Part shown: piece after piece, positions 20,652-31,930 of the stretch | Position numbering within the stretch: position 1 is the first letter of the stretch | Layout: every line of letters begins with the position of its first letter | NCBI GenBank assembly: GCA_031835245.1 | Contig: JAVKOQ010000051.1 | Span: forward strand, 162,001-226,000 | Origin: Balamuthia mandrillaris | Taxonomy: Eukaryota > Discosea > Longamoebia > Balamuthiidae | Direction: 5' to 3' | DNA: 64,000 nt | Position numbers and translations under genes: made by a program | The notes under the pieces: generated by a model | The model's database searches: none | Seen by the model: only the letters and a program-made list of their open reading frames with translations | What the model was told of the DNA's origin: nothing

Positions 20652-21845
20652 CTAACAGCACACGAAGCCGGATTGATACATCCACGCAACTATATCGCTG
20701 TGCCCCTGCTGCATAGCAGCAGCAATGCATGCTTCTCTGTTACAAGGACAGCCGTTCTCTACTGCCCACGTCAGTGTTTCCAAATGGCCGGCCTTCGTTG
20801 CCTCGATGCACGTCTGCTGGTCCCATTCACATCCGTTCTGGTGAGCCCATTTCAACACCGCCAAATGCCCTCCTCTGGCTGCTTTGGCACAAGTAGTTGC
20901 TGACCATGGGATAGCTTCACCTTGTTCGCGAGCCCAACGCAGAATATGTAGCTGGCCACGGGCGGCGGCAGTGTCACACAGCTTGTCCTTCACATGCCGC
21001 CAGACGGCTGGTGTCTCCTTGAGCCAGCGAACTATCCTTCGGCGGCCGCTAAACAATGCGACCATAGGCAGTTCTTCGCTCATTGGCCAGCCGTTGTCGT
21101 AGGCCCATTTCACGATTGACAAATGGCCACTGTGGGCTGCTCCTGTTAAACCCCACTCATTGCTAGGGCAACCCTGCTCCCACGCCCATTTCAGCACCAC
21201 CAAATGTCCGTTCGTTGCTGCTGCGATGGCACTGCAGGTCCTAGCCCCACTCCAAGCACACCCCGCTTCCGTGTGAAGCCATTTCAGCACCTCCCACTGC
21301 CCTCCCAACGCTGCATTCGTATCTGGGCACCACCTCTTGCAATCAAGTTCGCGCTGGTTGGCAAGTACCCAGCGAAGCACTTGCAAGTGGCCCTGCCTGG
21401 CCGCCATGGCGAAAGCGCAAGGACTCCAAGGACAGCCCTGTTCCAGAGCCCACTGAAGCACATGCAAATGGCCGTGGAAGGCTGCTTGTTCACAGGTTTG
21501 GCCGTCCCAAGGGCAGTCTTGCGTGCAGCGGAGCCATTGCAAGGTAAAGAGGTTGCCCATAGCAGCGACTTTGGCGCAGGAACGTTGGTCCACGAAGTAG
21601 CCGTTTCGCAGCGACCATTTCAACATGTTTACAGAGGCGCAAGCCGTTGAAGCTGTGAAAAAATGCCGCTTGTCTTCTTCTCCTTCTTGTGGAAAACAAG
21701 AGAACCAACGTTTGCACGTTCTGGCAGCCACGGCGGCCATGCCACAAGGTAACATGGACAGGATGGCGGCCAGCATTTCCGCTGGTAGGTCATATATCGT
21801 TGGCAAGCCAGGCGCGGCCTCCGCTTGTTTGTCGGCTCTTTTCAT
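20652..21845 (-). CDS. F-box protein with amoeba/giant-virus-style ankyrin-like repeats
   Basis: A single exon of 397 aa. The F-box lies near the N-terminus (LPAEMLAAILSMLPCGMAAV, then AARTCKRW). From about residue 75 to the end, roughly ten 27-33-residue repeats follow the pattern LxVLKWAxExGCPWxxxxCxxAAxxGHL, for example GHLVVLKWAWEQGCPSNEWG and GHLAVLKWAHQNGCEWDQQT. Such repeats are abundant in amoebae and in the giant viruses that infect them. The protein probably presents substrates to an SCF ligase through the repeats. It is one of few intronless genes here, which would fit recent gain by retrocopy or transfer, but codon use does not obviously differ. Confidence 0.85.
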   Translation of the reverse strand: MKRADKQAEAAPGLPTIYDLPAEMLAAILSMLPCGMAAVAARTCKRWFSCFPQEGEEDKRHFFTASTACASVNMLKWSLRNGYFVDQRSCAKVAAMGNLFTLQWLRCTQDCPWDGQTCEQAAFHGHLHVLQWALEQGCPWSPCAFAMAARQGHLQVLRWVLANQRELDCKRWCPDTNAALGGQWEVLKWLHTEAGCAWSGARTCSAIAAATNGHLVVLKWAWEQGCPSNEWGLTGAAHSGHLSIVKWAYDNGWPMSEELPMVALFSGRRRIVRWLKETPAVWRHVKDKLCDTAAARGQLHILRWAREQGEAIPWSATTCAKAARGGHLAVLKWAHQNGCEWDQQTCIEATKAGHLETLTWAVENGCPCNREACIAAAMQQGHSDIVAWMYQSGFVCC

Positions 21846-22402
21846 ATTATCCTATCTCTGTCTTTTTGTTGTTTTCGTTTTCGTCTCCATAAGAGAAAAG
21901 CCAGGAGGGGCTGTGGAGTGAGAAACCAAGAAGGTGTTTCTTTCTTTCTTTTTATCCTCCTCTTTTCATCCTTCAAGCCAGGAGGGGCTGTGGAGTGAGA
22001 AACCAAGAAGGTGTTTCTTTCTTTCTTTTTTATTCTCATCCCTGCAGGGGAACAAAGCCATGACGACCCGAAAAAACCTGGTCCCTTGCTGCACATCCTG
22101 TGCACACTTGCATCGGTTTCAGCTAAAACAAAAAAATTGAAAGAAAGTCTTTCTTCTCTCTCTTTTTTTTTTTTTAAAGAACTAGAAAGCATTGCTCCCC
22201 ACCGCGCCGCGCCGCGCCTCGCCTCGCCTCTAAATCTCGTGCTTCTTTCGGTTCGTTGTTTCTTCTCCTCTTCTTCCTTTTTTTTTTTTTTTTTTGCCAA
22301 AAAAAAAAATATAATCATTTGCGTGCGATATCTCATGTATGTTTCGATTTCATTCATCAGCGGGTTTGACGACAAATAAATAAATAAAAAGGCAGCAAGA
22401 AA
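21846..22402. other. Divergent promoter region with a 56-bp direct duplication
   Basis: Lies between the F-box/ankyrin-like gene and the macro-domain gene. Two near-identical copies of a block beginning AAGCCAGGAGGGGCTGTGG lie at 21898-21953 and 21975-22030 (offset 77 bp). An ATGACGACCCG sequence at 22060-22070 is one base off the intergenic motif seen elsewhere. A GCCGCGCCTCGCC run occurs near 22206, then poly-T and poly-A stretches. No gene. Confidence 0.6.
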
Positions 22403-24210
22403 ATGTTTGATTGGTTCTACTGGGCGCCGAAAAGGCCGGAAGACTATCCGGAACGCAAGGAAACCGTGTTCGCGGGCAAGTGGCAGAATGAGCACGGGCA
22501 GACCATCGAGCTGCGGCACGGCGACATCACCATGGAGGACACCGTCGCCATCGTCAACGCCGCCAACTCTCGTTTGGCTCATGGCTCTGGTAGCCTTCCT
22601 ACCTCCCCTTCCCTCTTCCTTTTGTTTTTTTTAAAAGACAGATGGTTATTTTCTCTCGTAGTCTGCTCTCTTTTCTTCTTCTTTTCTTCTTCGCTCTGCA
22701 TTCTTCTTCGCTTTTTCTTCTTTCTACTCTTTCTCTTCTCTTTCTTCTCTATCTTCTCATTCTTCTCATTCTTCTCTTTCTTCTTTCTTGCTTTCTTCTC
22801 TTTCTTCTCTTTCTTCTCCTTCTTTTTCTGCATTCTTTCTGCTCTCTTTTCTTTCTTCTGGTTCTTCTCTTTCTCTTCTCTTTCTTCTCTTTCTTCTTTT
22901 CCTGCGTTCTTTCTTCTCTCTTTTCTTTCGTTCTCTTCTTTCTCCCCTCTTTCCTCCGTCTAACACTTGTTTTTTACCCATAATAAACAAACAACAGGTG
23001 TGGCAGGAGCCATTCGTCATAAGGGAGGACCGGTCATCATGAAAGAGAGCGAGAAGATCATCAAACGCAAGAAGGAGGTGCCCACCGGCGAGGCCGTCCT
23101 CACTCACTCTGGCTGGCTGTACTGCAAGTACGTCATCCACGCGGTAGGACCCATCTGGTCGGGCGGCAAGAAGGGAGAGCCGGAGGAACTGGTCGCGTCC
23201 GTTAAGAACAGCTTGTTGTTGGCGCATAAGAGGAAGATGGAGTCCATCGCCATGCCCGCCATTGGCAGTGGCATCTTTGGGTTTGTGTCGTCTTCTTTTT
23301 CTTCTCAGCGTTTGTTGCTAACTATGGTTTTAACTTTAGTTTTCCAAAGCCGCTTTGTGCAGAGTTGATGTTCCAAACTACCATCGACTTTTTTAACGTT
23401 GGATCCTCTCATCCTCTCTGTTTAGAAGATGTTATACTTTGTTCTCTGGGTAACTAATTCCTATGATTTTTTTTTCTCAAACATGAAGGAATTTCCAAAG
23501 AGTAAGCTGCGCCTTGTCCGTTTTACGAACTTTGATAAGCCTACCGTTATCATCTTTCAGCAAGAATTCGAGGTTTAACTTTTCGTCCTCTCTTCTCTGT
23601 TCTCTCTGTTTATAGTTCCTTGTAATCTGTCTCTATGCTTATTTTCTATTTCTTCTATATCTTCTATTTCTCCTTCTTTTTCTTCTTCTTGTTCTTCTTC
23701 TTCTTCTTCTTCTTCTTCTTCTTGTTCTTCTTGTTCTTCTTCTTCTTCTTCTTGTTCTTCTTGTTCTTCTTCTTCTTCTTCTTCTTCTTCTTCTTCTTCT
23801 CCTTCCTCTCCTTCTTCCTTTCAATATAGAAACGATTTGGCGAACTAGATTCAGCTTTGAAGATCGTGGATGACTCCCCAAAGACACGGAAGAAAGGTGG
23901 AGGCAAGGGAGGACCTTCCTCGGCGACACAGAAGAAGAATAAGAATGCAAAGGAGGACGAAGAGAATGAGTCATCATCTTCCTCTTCTGGTGAAGGCGAA
24001 GAACCGGAAGTAAAAGACACAAAGAAGAATAAGGATAAGCAGAAAGACAAAGAAGGAGAAAGCGAAGAGAAAGAGTCGGACGAAGAGAAGAAAGACACGA
24101 AGAAAGATGGAGAAAATGATGAAGGAGATAACAAGGAAGATGCTAAAGGAGACAGTTCAGCTGAAGGAGAATCCTCTTCGTCGGAAAGTGAAGAAGAAAA
24201 CGATGAGTAA
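22403..24210 (+). CDS. Macro-domain (ADP-ribose-binding) protein with acidic tail
   Basis: Exons 22403-22589, 22998-23280, 23340-23397, 23489-23572 and 23830-24210 give 330 residues. The macro domain spans about residues 30-190: IELRHGDITMEDTVAIVNAA followed by NSRLAHGSGVAGAI (the ADP-ribose-binding NAAN...GGGVAGAI region, here with GSG), GEAVLTHSGWLYCKYVIHAV and the second-loop SIAMPAIGSGIFGFP. Macro domains bind or remove ADP-ribose from proteins or metabolites. After about residue 225 the protein becomes a Lys/Glu/Ser-rich disordered tail (KDTKKNKDKQKDKEGESEEK). The N-terminus FDWFYWAPKRPEDYPERKET has no recognised motif. Hydrolase activity is inferred, not shown. Confidence 0.88.
23641..23815. 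repeat. (TTC)n trinucleotide repeat in an intron
   Basis: TTC repeat with TTG interruptions in intron 4 of the macro-domain gene, pyrimidine-rich on the sense strand. Confidence 0.9.
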
Positions 24211-24520
24211 GGACTGCACGTCCTTTTTCAAAAGCTTCAAATACTTCTTCTTTCCATGGCAAGTTTCTCAACATGATGAGCAACTTTCCTTCGGTCGTAA
24301 GCATTATGTATTCATTTTATTCTGTTTAAACTTGCTTTTTCTTTCGTGACTTTTTTCTAACCATTTTCCTCAAAATAGACTCGTTCGTCGAAGACATTTA
24401 TTTACAATTTGTTTTTTAGCTTCATTTGCCTCCCCTCTCTCTCTCTCTCTCTCTCTCTCTTGCTCTTGCTCTTGCTCTTGCTCTTGCTCTTGCTCTTGCT
24501 CTTGCTCTTCTTTCGACTTC
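24211..24520. repeat. Intergenic region with (CT)n followed by (TTGCTC)n
   Basis: Space between the convergent macro-domain and MORN genes. (CT)n at 24437-24460 runs straight into about nine copies of the hexamer TTGCTC at 24460-24510. No gene. Confidence 0.85.
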
Positions 24521-25423
24521 TTAGATTAAACCGCCAAAACTAGAAGACACCACTTGCACCACATACTCATACTCTGCATCATTCTCCCACTCTACCTCTT
24601 CTCCTCCTTTCCTGCTCCTTCTATGCTTCTTCGTCTGATCAAAACATGAAGAAGAGCAACCCCTGTCAACAACTCTCTCACCATTCTTCCACGCGCCGAC
24701 CCACTTCTGGCCATTCGGATAGAGGAAGACACCAACGCCGTGCTGCTCATCGTTCCTCCACTCTCCAAAGTACTTTGAGCCATCGCTCCACATCATCTTC
24801 CCATGGCCGTGCCTCTGATCCTTCTTCCATTGACCTTCATAGCTTTGCTTCTCTCTTCCCTCTTCGTCCTTCTTCTTCTCCTTCCTTTCACCAGAAGGAA
24901 CTGGAGAAGCAGACAGGAAAGAAGAAGAACTGCACCACCAGGTCATGCTGCCGCTGCCGTGCCTTTGGTTGCGCTTCCATTGGCCTTGATACTCGTCTCC
25001 GTTCTTCCAAACCATCGTGCCTTTGCCATGCAACACCACCGCTAGCTGTCTATTGTCGTCGCCGTGGTCGGAGGACGAAGAAGCAGAAGAAGCGGTGTTC
25101 TTTTTCGATCGACGCTCTTCGATGCCGCTTCTTCTTCCTCTGTCGTTTTGTTGGAAGAACGAGAAGACCGGATGGGCGATGATTTGTTTGGGGCGGACCT
25201 CTTTGTACTCGCCTTCATAGAGAAGATACGGACAAGAAGGATCGTGGCCGTCGAAGCGGATCCTGATGCAGTTGTCGCTGTGGTGGCCCGATTGCTCCTC
25301 GATGGAGAGATGTTGCGCGCAATGGTTCCCCATTTTTCTTTTTCTTTTGTGTGTTGACGCGTCGTTTGAGAAGAGAGTATCTGTGTCGTTATAGCCCTTA
25401 CGAGCTCCAACGAACAGCTCCAT
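24521..25423 (-). CDS. MORN-repeat protein
   Basis: Intronless, 300 aa. At least four MORN units are visible after about residue 130: HGKGTMVWKNGDEYQGQWKR, HGSGSMTWW, SYEGQWKKDQRHGHGKMMWS, KYFGEWRNDEQHGVGVFLYP and KWVGAWKNGERVVDRG. MORN repeats often tether proteins to phospholipid membranes or cytoskeleton. The N-terminal 100 residues are unremarkable apart from a basic KRKRK patch and a Ser-rich spacer. A low-complexity charged insert interrupts the repeat array. No catalytic domain is attached, so a scaffold role is the likeliest guess. Confidence 0.8.
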   Translation of the reverse strand: MELFVGARKGYNDTDTLFSNDASTHKRKRKMGNHCAQHLSIEEQSGHHSDNCIRIRFDGHDPSCPYLLYEGEYKEVRPKQIIAHPVFSFFQQNDRGRRSGIEERRSKKNTASSASSSSDHGDDNRQLAVVLHGKGTMVWKNGDEYQGQWKRNQRHGSGSMTWWCSSSSFLSASPVPSGERKEKKKDEEGREKQSYEGQWKKDQRHGHGKMMWSDGSKYFGEWRNDEQHGVGVFLYPNGQKWVGAWKNGERVVDRGCSSSCFDQTKKHRRSRKGGEEVEWENDAEYEYVVQVVSSSFGGLI

Positions 25424-25729
25424 TTATTCTTACGAGCCACACCCAAAGAATGGATGGATGGATGGACGTTCCATGACGCTTCAAAGTTAGAAGAAGGACG
25501 AGTCACCCATTACATATTTTGTTTTTCTTTCACGAAGAGACACTTTTTCGTCAATCAAAAATTTTCGAGTCGTCCCGATGAGAATTTCCATGTCGTCACG
25601 AATAAATTTGAACAGCAAAGCTGCTGCTTTTCACTAGAATTTTTGCAGCGAAGGTGCAGCCTAAGTCTCATGTCGACATGGTAATAAGCGTGCAAAATAA
25701 AAAAAAGAAGTGAAAAACCAAAGAGGAAG
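25424..25729. other. Divergent promoter region
   Basis: Between the MORN gene and the UBL-UBA-UBR gene. It contains two related short blocks, GAGTCGTCCCGATGAGAATT near 25567 and ATGTCGTCACGAATAAATTT near 25589, and a GTCGAC box at 25672-25677, 53 bp before the downstream ATG. No gene. Confidence 0.45.
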
Positions 25730-26222
25730 ATGAGGGTTTGGGTGAAGACGATTAAAGACGGGCGTTTCCCTTTGGATGTGGAGCAAGATGAACAGGTTCG
25801 TTCTTTTCTTCCTTTTTTTTTAAAAAAAAAACAATTGAAGTAATAAAATTTAAATAAAAAATTAAAAGGTACAAGCGGTAAAGAAAAGGATTGAGCATGT
25901 TCGAAATGTGCGGCTCACCCCAGAAGCTAAGCTCGTGTACAACGGGAAGCCTTTGTCCGACGAGACCTCCCTTTCTCACCACTCCATCCACGAGAACGCT
26001 CATCTTATTCTGTTGTTACCGGTTCGTATTTTTTGTTCCCCATAGATTTGAGAAAGAGACGCTCTGATTGTTTGTTGTCTTCTCTTTCTTTTATCTTATT
26101 TTTTTTTCCAACAGTTGGTGGACCCCAAAAAGATGGAACTCCCCTTTGAGGCTCCGTTCCTAGCGTTAACGCCAGCTTTCGGTGAAGTACGTTATCCCTT
26201 TGGACTTCTCTCGCTCTCTCTT

Positions 26223-26259
<37 letters not shown>

Positions 26260-26352
26260 TTCCTGTTGGCTCTTCTTTCTTCTCTCCTCTGCATGTTATT
26301 CTCTTTCTTCTCCGCTTCTCTCTTTTCTCCCTCCTCTCGCTCTCTTTTCTTC

Positions 26353-26393
<41 letters not shown>

Positions 26394-27968
26394 CTTTTCC
26401 CTCCTCTCTCCTCTCTTTTCCCTCCTCTCTCCTCTCTCCTCTCTCCTCTCTTTTCCCTCCTTTCTCCAACTAACGTTTATATTTTACAAACAATAAACCA
26501 GGATACAACACAACCAACGACGCCCGCTCCAACCCCAACCACTCCAACGACACCAACGACACCAGTTGGAGCGGCCGCAGCCATAGCCTCCGGCCAGCAA
26601 GGCAACATACTGGATGCTCTTTCTTTATTGCTTCAACAACAGCAGCAGCAACAACAACCTTCTTCTTCAAGACCTGCTTCAACAACAGAAGTACGTTCTT
26701 CTCCACAACCGACCGCTGTTAGTGCTTTATCTTCCTCTTTACGACGAGGAGAACAACAGGCCCCAGCAGCAACAACACCCACAAGTAGACCTCCCATTAG
26801 TAATCTTGAGGAGGCTCTTGCTGCGTTTCTCGAGTCAGCCGTTCAACCGGCTTCTTCTTCCTCAACTTCTTCTTCTGCCCCCACTTCATCTGCTCCTATG
26901 GCCATTCCTTCCTCCCCCTCCTCCTCTTCCTCTGCTCGTTTATCTGTTCCTCTGTCTCCATCTTCCCAAGGAACAGCCCACATGCCAGTTGCCTCTCCTG
27001 GCGGTACCATTCCATTGCTGCCAGCCCAATTCGAACAAATGCTTCGCTCCTTTACTTCTGCTGTTGGGTCTCCTCCACCATCTTCTTCATCTTCCTCGAC
27101 CTCTACTCAACAGCAACAGCAATCACAAGAGCAAACAGCCGCTGTGAGCAGACCTTTACAACCACAACAACAGACAGCAACGAACGAACCTGCTCTCCCA
27201 AAAGTTAGTGAAGAGGCTGTAACGCAATTGTGTGAGATGGGTTTTCCACGTAACAGAGTAGAGAAGGCTCTTCTGTTGTGCGGGTTTGTCATTCTTTCAC
27301 TTTGTTCATTCTATGTTTTTTCTTTATTTTTAACACTTACCTTTTATTCTCTCTTGATGTTAAAGAATGAACGTGCAGGTTGCAATGGAATGGTTGTTGG
27401 AACACGAAAGCGACAGCGACATTGATGCGCCTCTAACTCTAGAACAAAAGCAAAAGATTGCTCAAGTTTATGGACCTCGTTCGTGCTTGCTCTTTTCTCT
27501 TTTTTTTTCTAGTTCTCTGCTTCCTCGCTTCTCACTTCTCACTTCTCACTTCTTCTACTTCTCTCTGTAACAATAGCTTCAGATGTCGATCCAAGAGTAG
27601 AACGCGCGATAGAAGCCAACGTGTGCACTTACGCTGTAACAGGTCCTCACTTTGCAGAGCAAGAGTGGTATCATTGCTACACCTGCAACTTGGCTGGCAA
27701 TGAGGGCTGCTGTAAGGTCTGCGCTCGTGTTTGCCACAAGGGCCATCTTCTCTCTCAACCGAAACCCGCTCGCAACACCAAGTTTTTCTGGTTTGTTCTT
27801 CGTTCCCTTTTTTCCCTCTGTTTTGCTAAATTATTTGCAAATAGTGATTGTGGAGCAAATGTACATGGATTTAAGTGTCGTGCAATGCGTCCTCCCCTTC
27901 GTGGTTCCTCTTCGTCATCTGCCTCTTCGTCCTCGTCCTCTTCCTCTTCCTCTTCTTCTTCATCCTAA
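25730..27968 (+). CDS. UBL-UBA-UBR-box protein, candidate N-degron/ubiquitin shuttle receptor
   Basis: Exons 25730-25795, 25869-26021, 26115-26186, 26502-27283, 27366-27478, 27577-27790 and 27845-27968 give 507 residues in phase. Domains: ubiquitin-like at 1-75 (MRVWVKTIKDGRFPLDVEQD, LTPEAKLVYNGKPLSDETSL, HLILLLP); a long Pro/Thr/Ser/Gln-rich linker; UBA at about 330-372 (EAVTQLCEMGFPRNRVEKAL, MNVQVAMEWLLEH); and a UBR-type zinc finger from about 405 to 470 (VCTYAVTG, WYHCYTCNLAGNEGCCKVCA, VCHKGHLL, FFCDCGANVHGFKC) closest in look to UBR4. It ends in poly-Ser. UBL and UBA together are the plan of proteasome shuttles; a UBR box recognises N-degrons or related ligands. Function is inferred. One exon end (27478) was chosen for frame. 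Confidence 0.88.
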
Positions 27969-28072
27969 AACAAACGGTGGTGCAACGTTGTGGACAAGTT
28001 TGTGGTATTAATATTCCATGTCGTTTTTTCTCTCTGCTTTGTTAAAAATTATTATTATTTTGTTTATTATAT

Positions 28073-28389
28073 TCATTCTTGAAGAAGTGGCTCATCCAAA
28101 TCATTACTGCTAGTATAGAAAGATGGTGAAGATGAAGAAAGAGAAGACGTATAGTCAGACATCTCCACCACATTTGATAGTTGGATGGTGATAGATGGTG
28201 GACGAGCGGCAGTAGCTCTCTTCCATGCTCTCCACAATACAAACACCCCGACTGCAACTGTTGCTGCATAGAAGAAAGTTTGGATGGCTCTTATTATCAT
28301 CAGCACAACAATGCTGTCCCTAAAGTTGAAGATCCAGTCAACGAAAGAGAGAAGAGCAAATGCGATAAACAACGTGGAACGGAGAGAAC

Positions 28390-28441
<52 letters not shown>

Positions 28442-30585
28442 GTACAGAATGTCGTGGCAGATCTCATGCTTCACTTGGTTATAGTCTCGGTGAATGGCGG
28501 TACATTGGGTGTATCGGGTTAGTCGCGCAAGAGCATCCTCGGTCATGTTGACGTCCTTGGACATCGAAAGCCACGTTTCCTGTTCGCGTCCAAAACAAAG
28601 GGAGTAAGCTACCCAAAGAAAGAAAGACAGAAAGAAAGAGGGAAACGAAGAATATGAAACTTTGGAGCATTACCTTCAATGAAGGAATGAAGTTGATTTG
28701 GCCAACGTCTTTAACGCCTTCGGAGAGCATCGCAACGCTTCCCGCTGCTTCGTCAATGCTCACTTGGAAGGGGTTGGCAGTCACGTCCTTACATAGCAGA
28801 TAATATGGAAGATAAGGCTTGTCGGTGTTGACTCCTTCTATGATGACGTCGTCCATGTCCACGCAGAGATCGGCCGTCATCACGGAAACCGGAAAGAGGA
28901 GAGATACCTCCAAACAGCAAAAGAAGAGACCGATAAAAGACAACCATATAATTCTATAGAAAAAGGCCTTAGCTTTTGAAGCAAAGAAGAAAGAAGCAAA
29001 GAAGCAAAGAAGAATAGGAACCCTTGGAAGATCAACGGATATTTAAAGAGGAATGTCGCCGTTACAAACGTGACGATCGCCAACAACAAAGCAAGCGTAA
29101 AGTAACCCAGTCTGCACACATAAAGTGAATCGATTCTTAAATGTGTATGACACCGAGAAAAGAAAGAAGAAAGAAACACTATACCTTCCACCTTCGGCGC
29201 CATCTGTTATCTTCTCCATCAATTCGACGTACTCGTAAACGTCATCAGCTGTCTCCTGCAACTCATCGCTTTGTTGTTTCAGGTCAGCGACTTGAAGAAC
29301 CAGTTGGTTCAACACATCTCCAAAAGAATCCGGAACATGAAGCATCGCTGCTATACTTAACAGCACTGTTGCATCGGTGTTGAACACGTGAACGAAACCT
29401 TGGTCTTCAGGTCCGTCTTCGGAAGAATAATCAGAAGATGAGGAAGAAGAGGATGATGATGAAGAAGACGAAGAAGAGGAGGAGCCTGCAAACGATGAAT
29501 CTGAGGATGACGTCGAAGAATCCGAAGAGGAGACGTATGAAGAAGGGAAAGCGTCGATGAGGTTGTCCAAGAACCGTTCCAACGATTTCGGCAACGGCGT
29601 TACACTTTGACCAAACGTCGCGTTAAGAGCGTCCATAGCTTCAACGAGCGAAGGAGTCAACCGGCCCTTTTGCTTGTATTTCTCCAATTTTTGGAGCAAA
29701 GGCCCACATTTGGAGATAGCGGCAATGGGCTTGCCCTCGGAGAGGTAGTTGGAGCGTATATCGGAGGCGAGCTCGAGGATGCGCTCACTCAGGTTGTTCT
29801 CTCCGTTCAATACATTGTCCATAAGAGTTGTTTCCAAAGCTAAGAGCTTATCTAGAATGTCTTTTCGTGTGTCGGAGAGAAAGCTGACCAGTTTTTTAAG
29901 ACGGTCTGAAGAACAAAGTGATGGTAAGTATGAGAAACCAAAAGAAAGAAAGAAAGAAAGAAGAGGAAGGAAAGAAAAGTACTTTGTCCGGGTGGACTTG
30001 AAAAGTTTTTCATCATGTAAAGCGACTTTTCCAATTCGGTTTTGTCAAGAATGGCAGATAACGTTATTTTATCATCCACAACATGATATTGTTTGATAAC
30101 CTATAGAGGAAAAAAGACTTGGTTAACATTCTGTTATCAAAAACAAACAAATAAAAACAAACAGCAAGAAGCAACGCAACAAACCGATGGCATCTTTTTG
30201 GCAAAGTGTTCGAAAAAGGGTCCAAAAGAAATGAGTTGTTGCTTGAAAAACCCTATTTTTGGAGCCACTTCGCTTGTTGCCTAACCGCTCCACATTGTTC
30301 TCATCTGTTCCAACTCTTTGTTATTTTTCTTTGTTTTAGTTTTTGTTGTCACGCGAAGAGAGAGACAGAGACAGGGAGAAGGACAAAAGGACAGTAACGT
30401 ACGGTGGTTTGGGACGTTTCGTCGAATGGCATAATAGAGAGACCGTAATTGAAAGCCATGCCTTTGAGCTTCGTCACTGATGCCGCTAAACAATGTCGCG
30501 ACCATTTGGGATTCATCTGTCAACTGCTTTTCGGCAGCTGCCATTTCCTCCGATGCTTTGTACACTTGTCCTAATTGTGCTATAA

Positions 30586-30616
<31 letters not shown>

Positions 30617-31650
30617 CGGAGAGATGTTAGATCCCAGTGAAAGAAATAGAGAAACAAGAAAGAAAGGAATGAAGAGGTACATTTAACGTTGTAGACAGGA
30701 TCATAAGCGACTCTAACATCAGCATGGGATACCATAATCACAACGAAGGCGGAAAACGATAACAGACTAGTAGAAATGAATGTGAGAAATAAAGAAGCGA
30801 GCAATGAACAGAGAAGAAGAAGAAGGAAAGAGAGCCCTTACACAGCAACCGCAGTAAGCACAAGAACAGATGTTTGTTGGCAGAAGAAAGGTCCTCTGTT
30901 TTTCACGCATGGACATCTGCTAAACACGACGACCTCCTCGTCCACTCGCTCCGCCTCCATTCTTCCTTGCTTCTGCTGACCCTTAAAGCCTCTCAACTGC
31001 TCTAATATTCTTCTTCTTCTGTTCTTGTTCTTCTTTGGCTTCTTCTTCAATTTCTTCTGTATCAACATTCTGTCATCATCCTCTTCTTCTTCATCGTCAT
31101 CCTCATCCAAATAGACAACGTATTCGTCTTCATAGGTGTTCGTTTGTCGTCGTTTGGGAGAGCAAGGACAACACCGACAGCAACGAATGCAGTGACACCA
31201 ACTGAACGTGAACAGATAAGCCACTAAACCGATAAAGACCAATAGCGTTACAATAATACCCGGTAATGATAGTGATACCATTGACTGAGTGGTTTCATTT
31301 GGTGGCAACAAAAAGGAAGAGAACAGTCAGTTTAAAAGAAGAAAAAGAGGGAAAGCAAGGAGGTAAGGAGTACAAACTTGAATGTAATCGCCGGACTCAA
31401 GGTCAAAGTCGTTGGAGACCTTTTCGAATTTGAGGTTGTAACGCGGTAGAGAATGCAAGTTCTCTATGAAGTCGTCTCCATCTCCGGCTTGAAACGCTCC
31501 AACTATTTTGTGGAAAAATAAAGAAAGTTAAAAATAAAAAAGACCGAAAGAAAATGAGAGAAAGAGTGAACAAAAACCGTTGTTTGCAAAGAGGGTTGCG
31601 AGTAATGCAGTGGTGCAAAAGTACATAGCACATCTCTTTGTGCCATACAT
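28073..31650 (-). CDS. Five-span membrane protein resembling prominin
   Basis: Twelve exons (31578-31650, 31378-31502, 30842-31284, 30681-30766, 30416-30579, 30185-30280, 29983-30100, 29185-29905, 29022-29111, 28674-28953, 28446-28579, 28073-28319) give 858 residues. Layout: N-terminal hydrophobic segment; TM1 at about 74-95 (GIIVTLLVFIGLVAYLFTFS) followed at once by a Cys cluster CHCIRCCRCC; TM2 at about 204-226; a luminal loop near 380 residues with helical and poly-Ser parts; TM3 and TM4 at about 611-665; a second luminal loop; TM5 near 785 (TFFYAATVAVGVFVLW); a short Ser-rich tail. Size, topology and the Cys-rich stretch after TM1 match prominins, but sequence identity cannot be judged, and tweety-like proteins are an alternative. 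The exon 5 donor (GTCCCA) is weak and was chosen for phase. Confidence 0.6.
28387..28438. repeat. (GA)n microsatellite in an intron of a minus-strand gene
   Basis: GAGA run with one GAGC; it reads CT on the sense strand of the prominin-like gene. Confidence 0.85.
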
Positions 31651-31930
31651 TTTTGCACACGTTTTTGCCAACAAGATAAAATGGAGACCGAGCAACAGAA
31701 ACTCCCAAAGAAAGCAGCAGAGCTTCTTCCTCCCTCTTCCTCGTGTCTCCGCTCGCACGAGAATTTTCGTGCTGTTTCCTTTTTCCTGGTTGATCAGATA
31801 TGTATTAATTATTATTTCCGTCCAATCAGCAATCGCCATTTTAATGAAATTTATCTTTATATGGAATGTGTCGATTCGTTCCATAATAAAAAATAGTGCT
31901 TTATAGTTTTTTTTTTGGGGTCTTCTCCAC

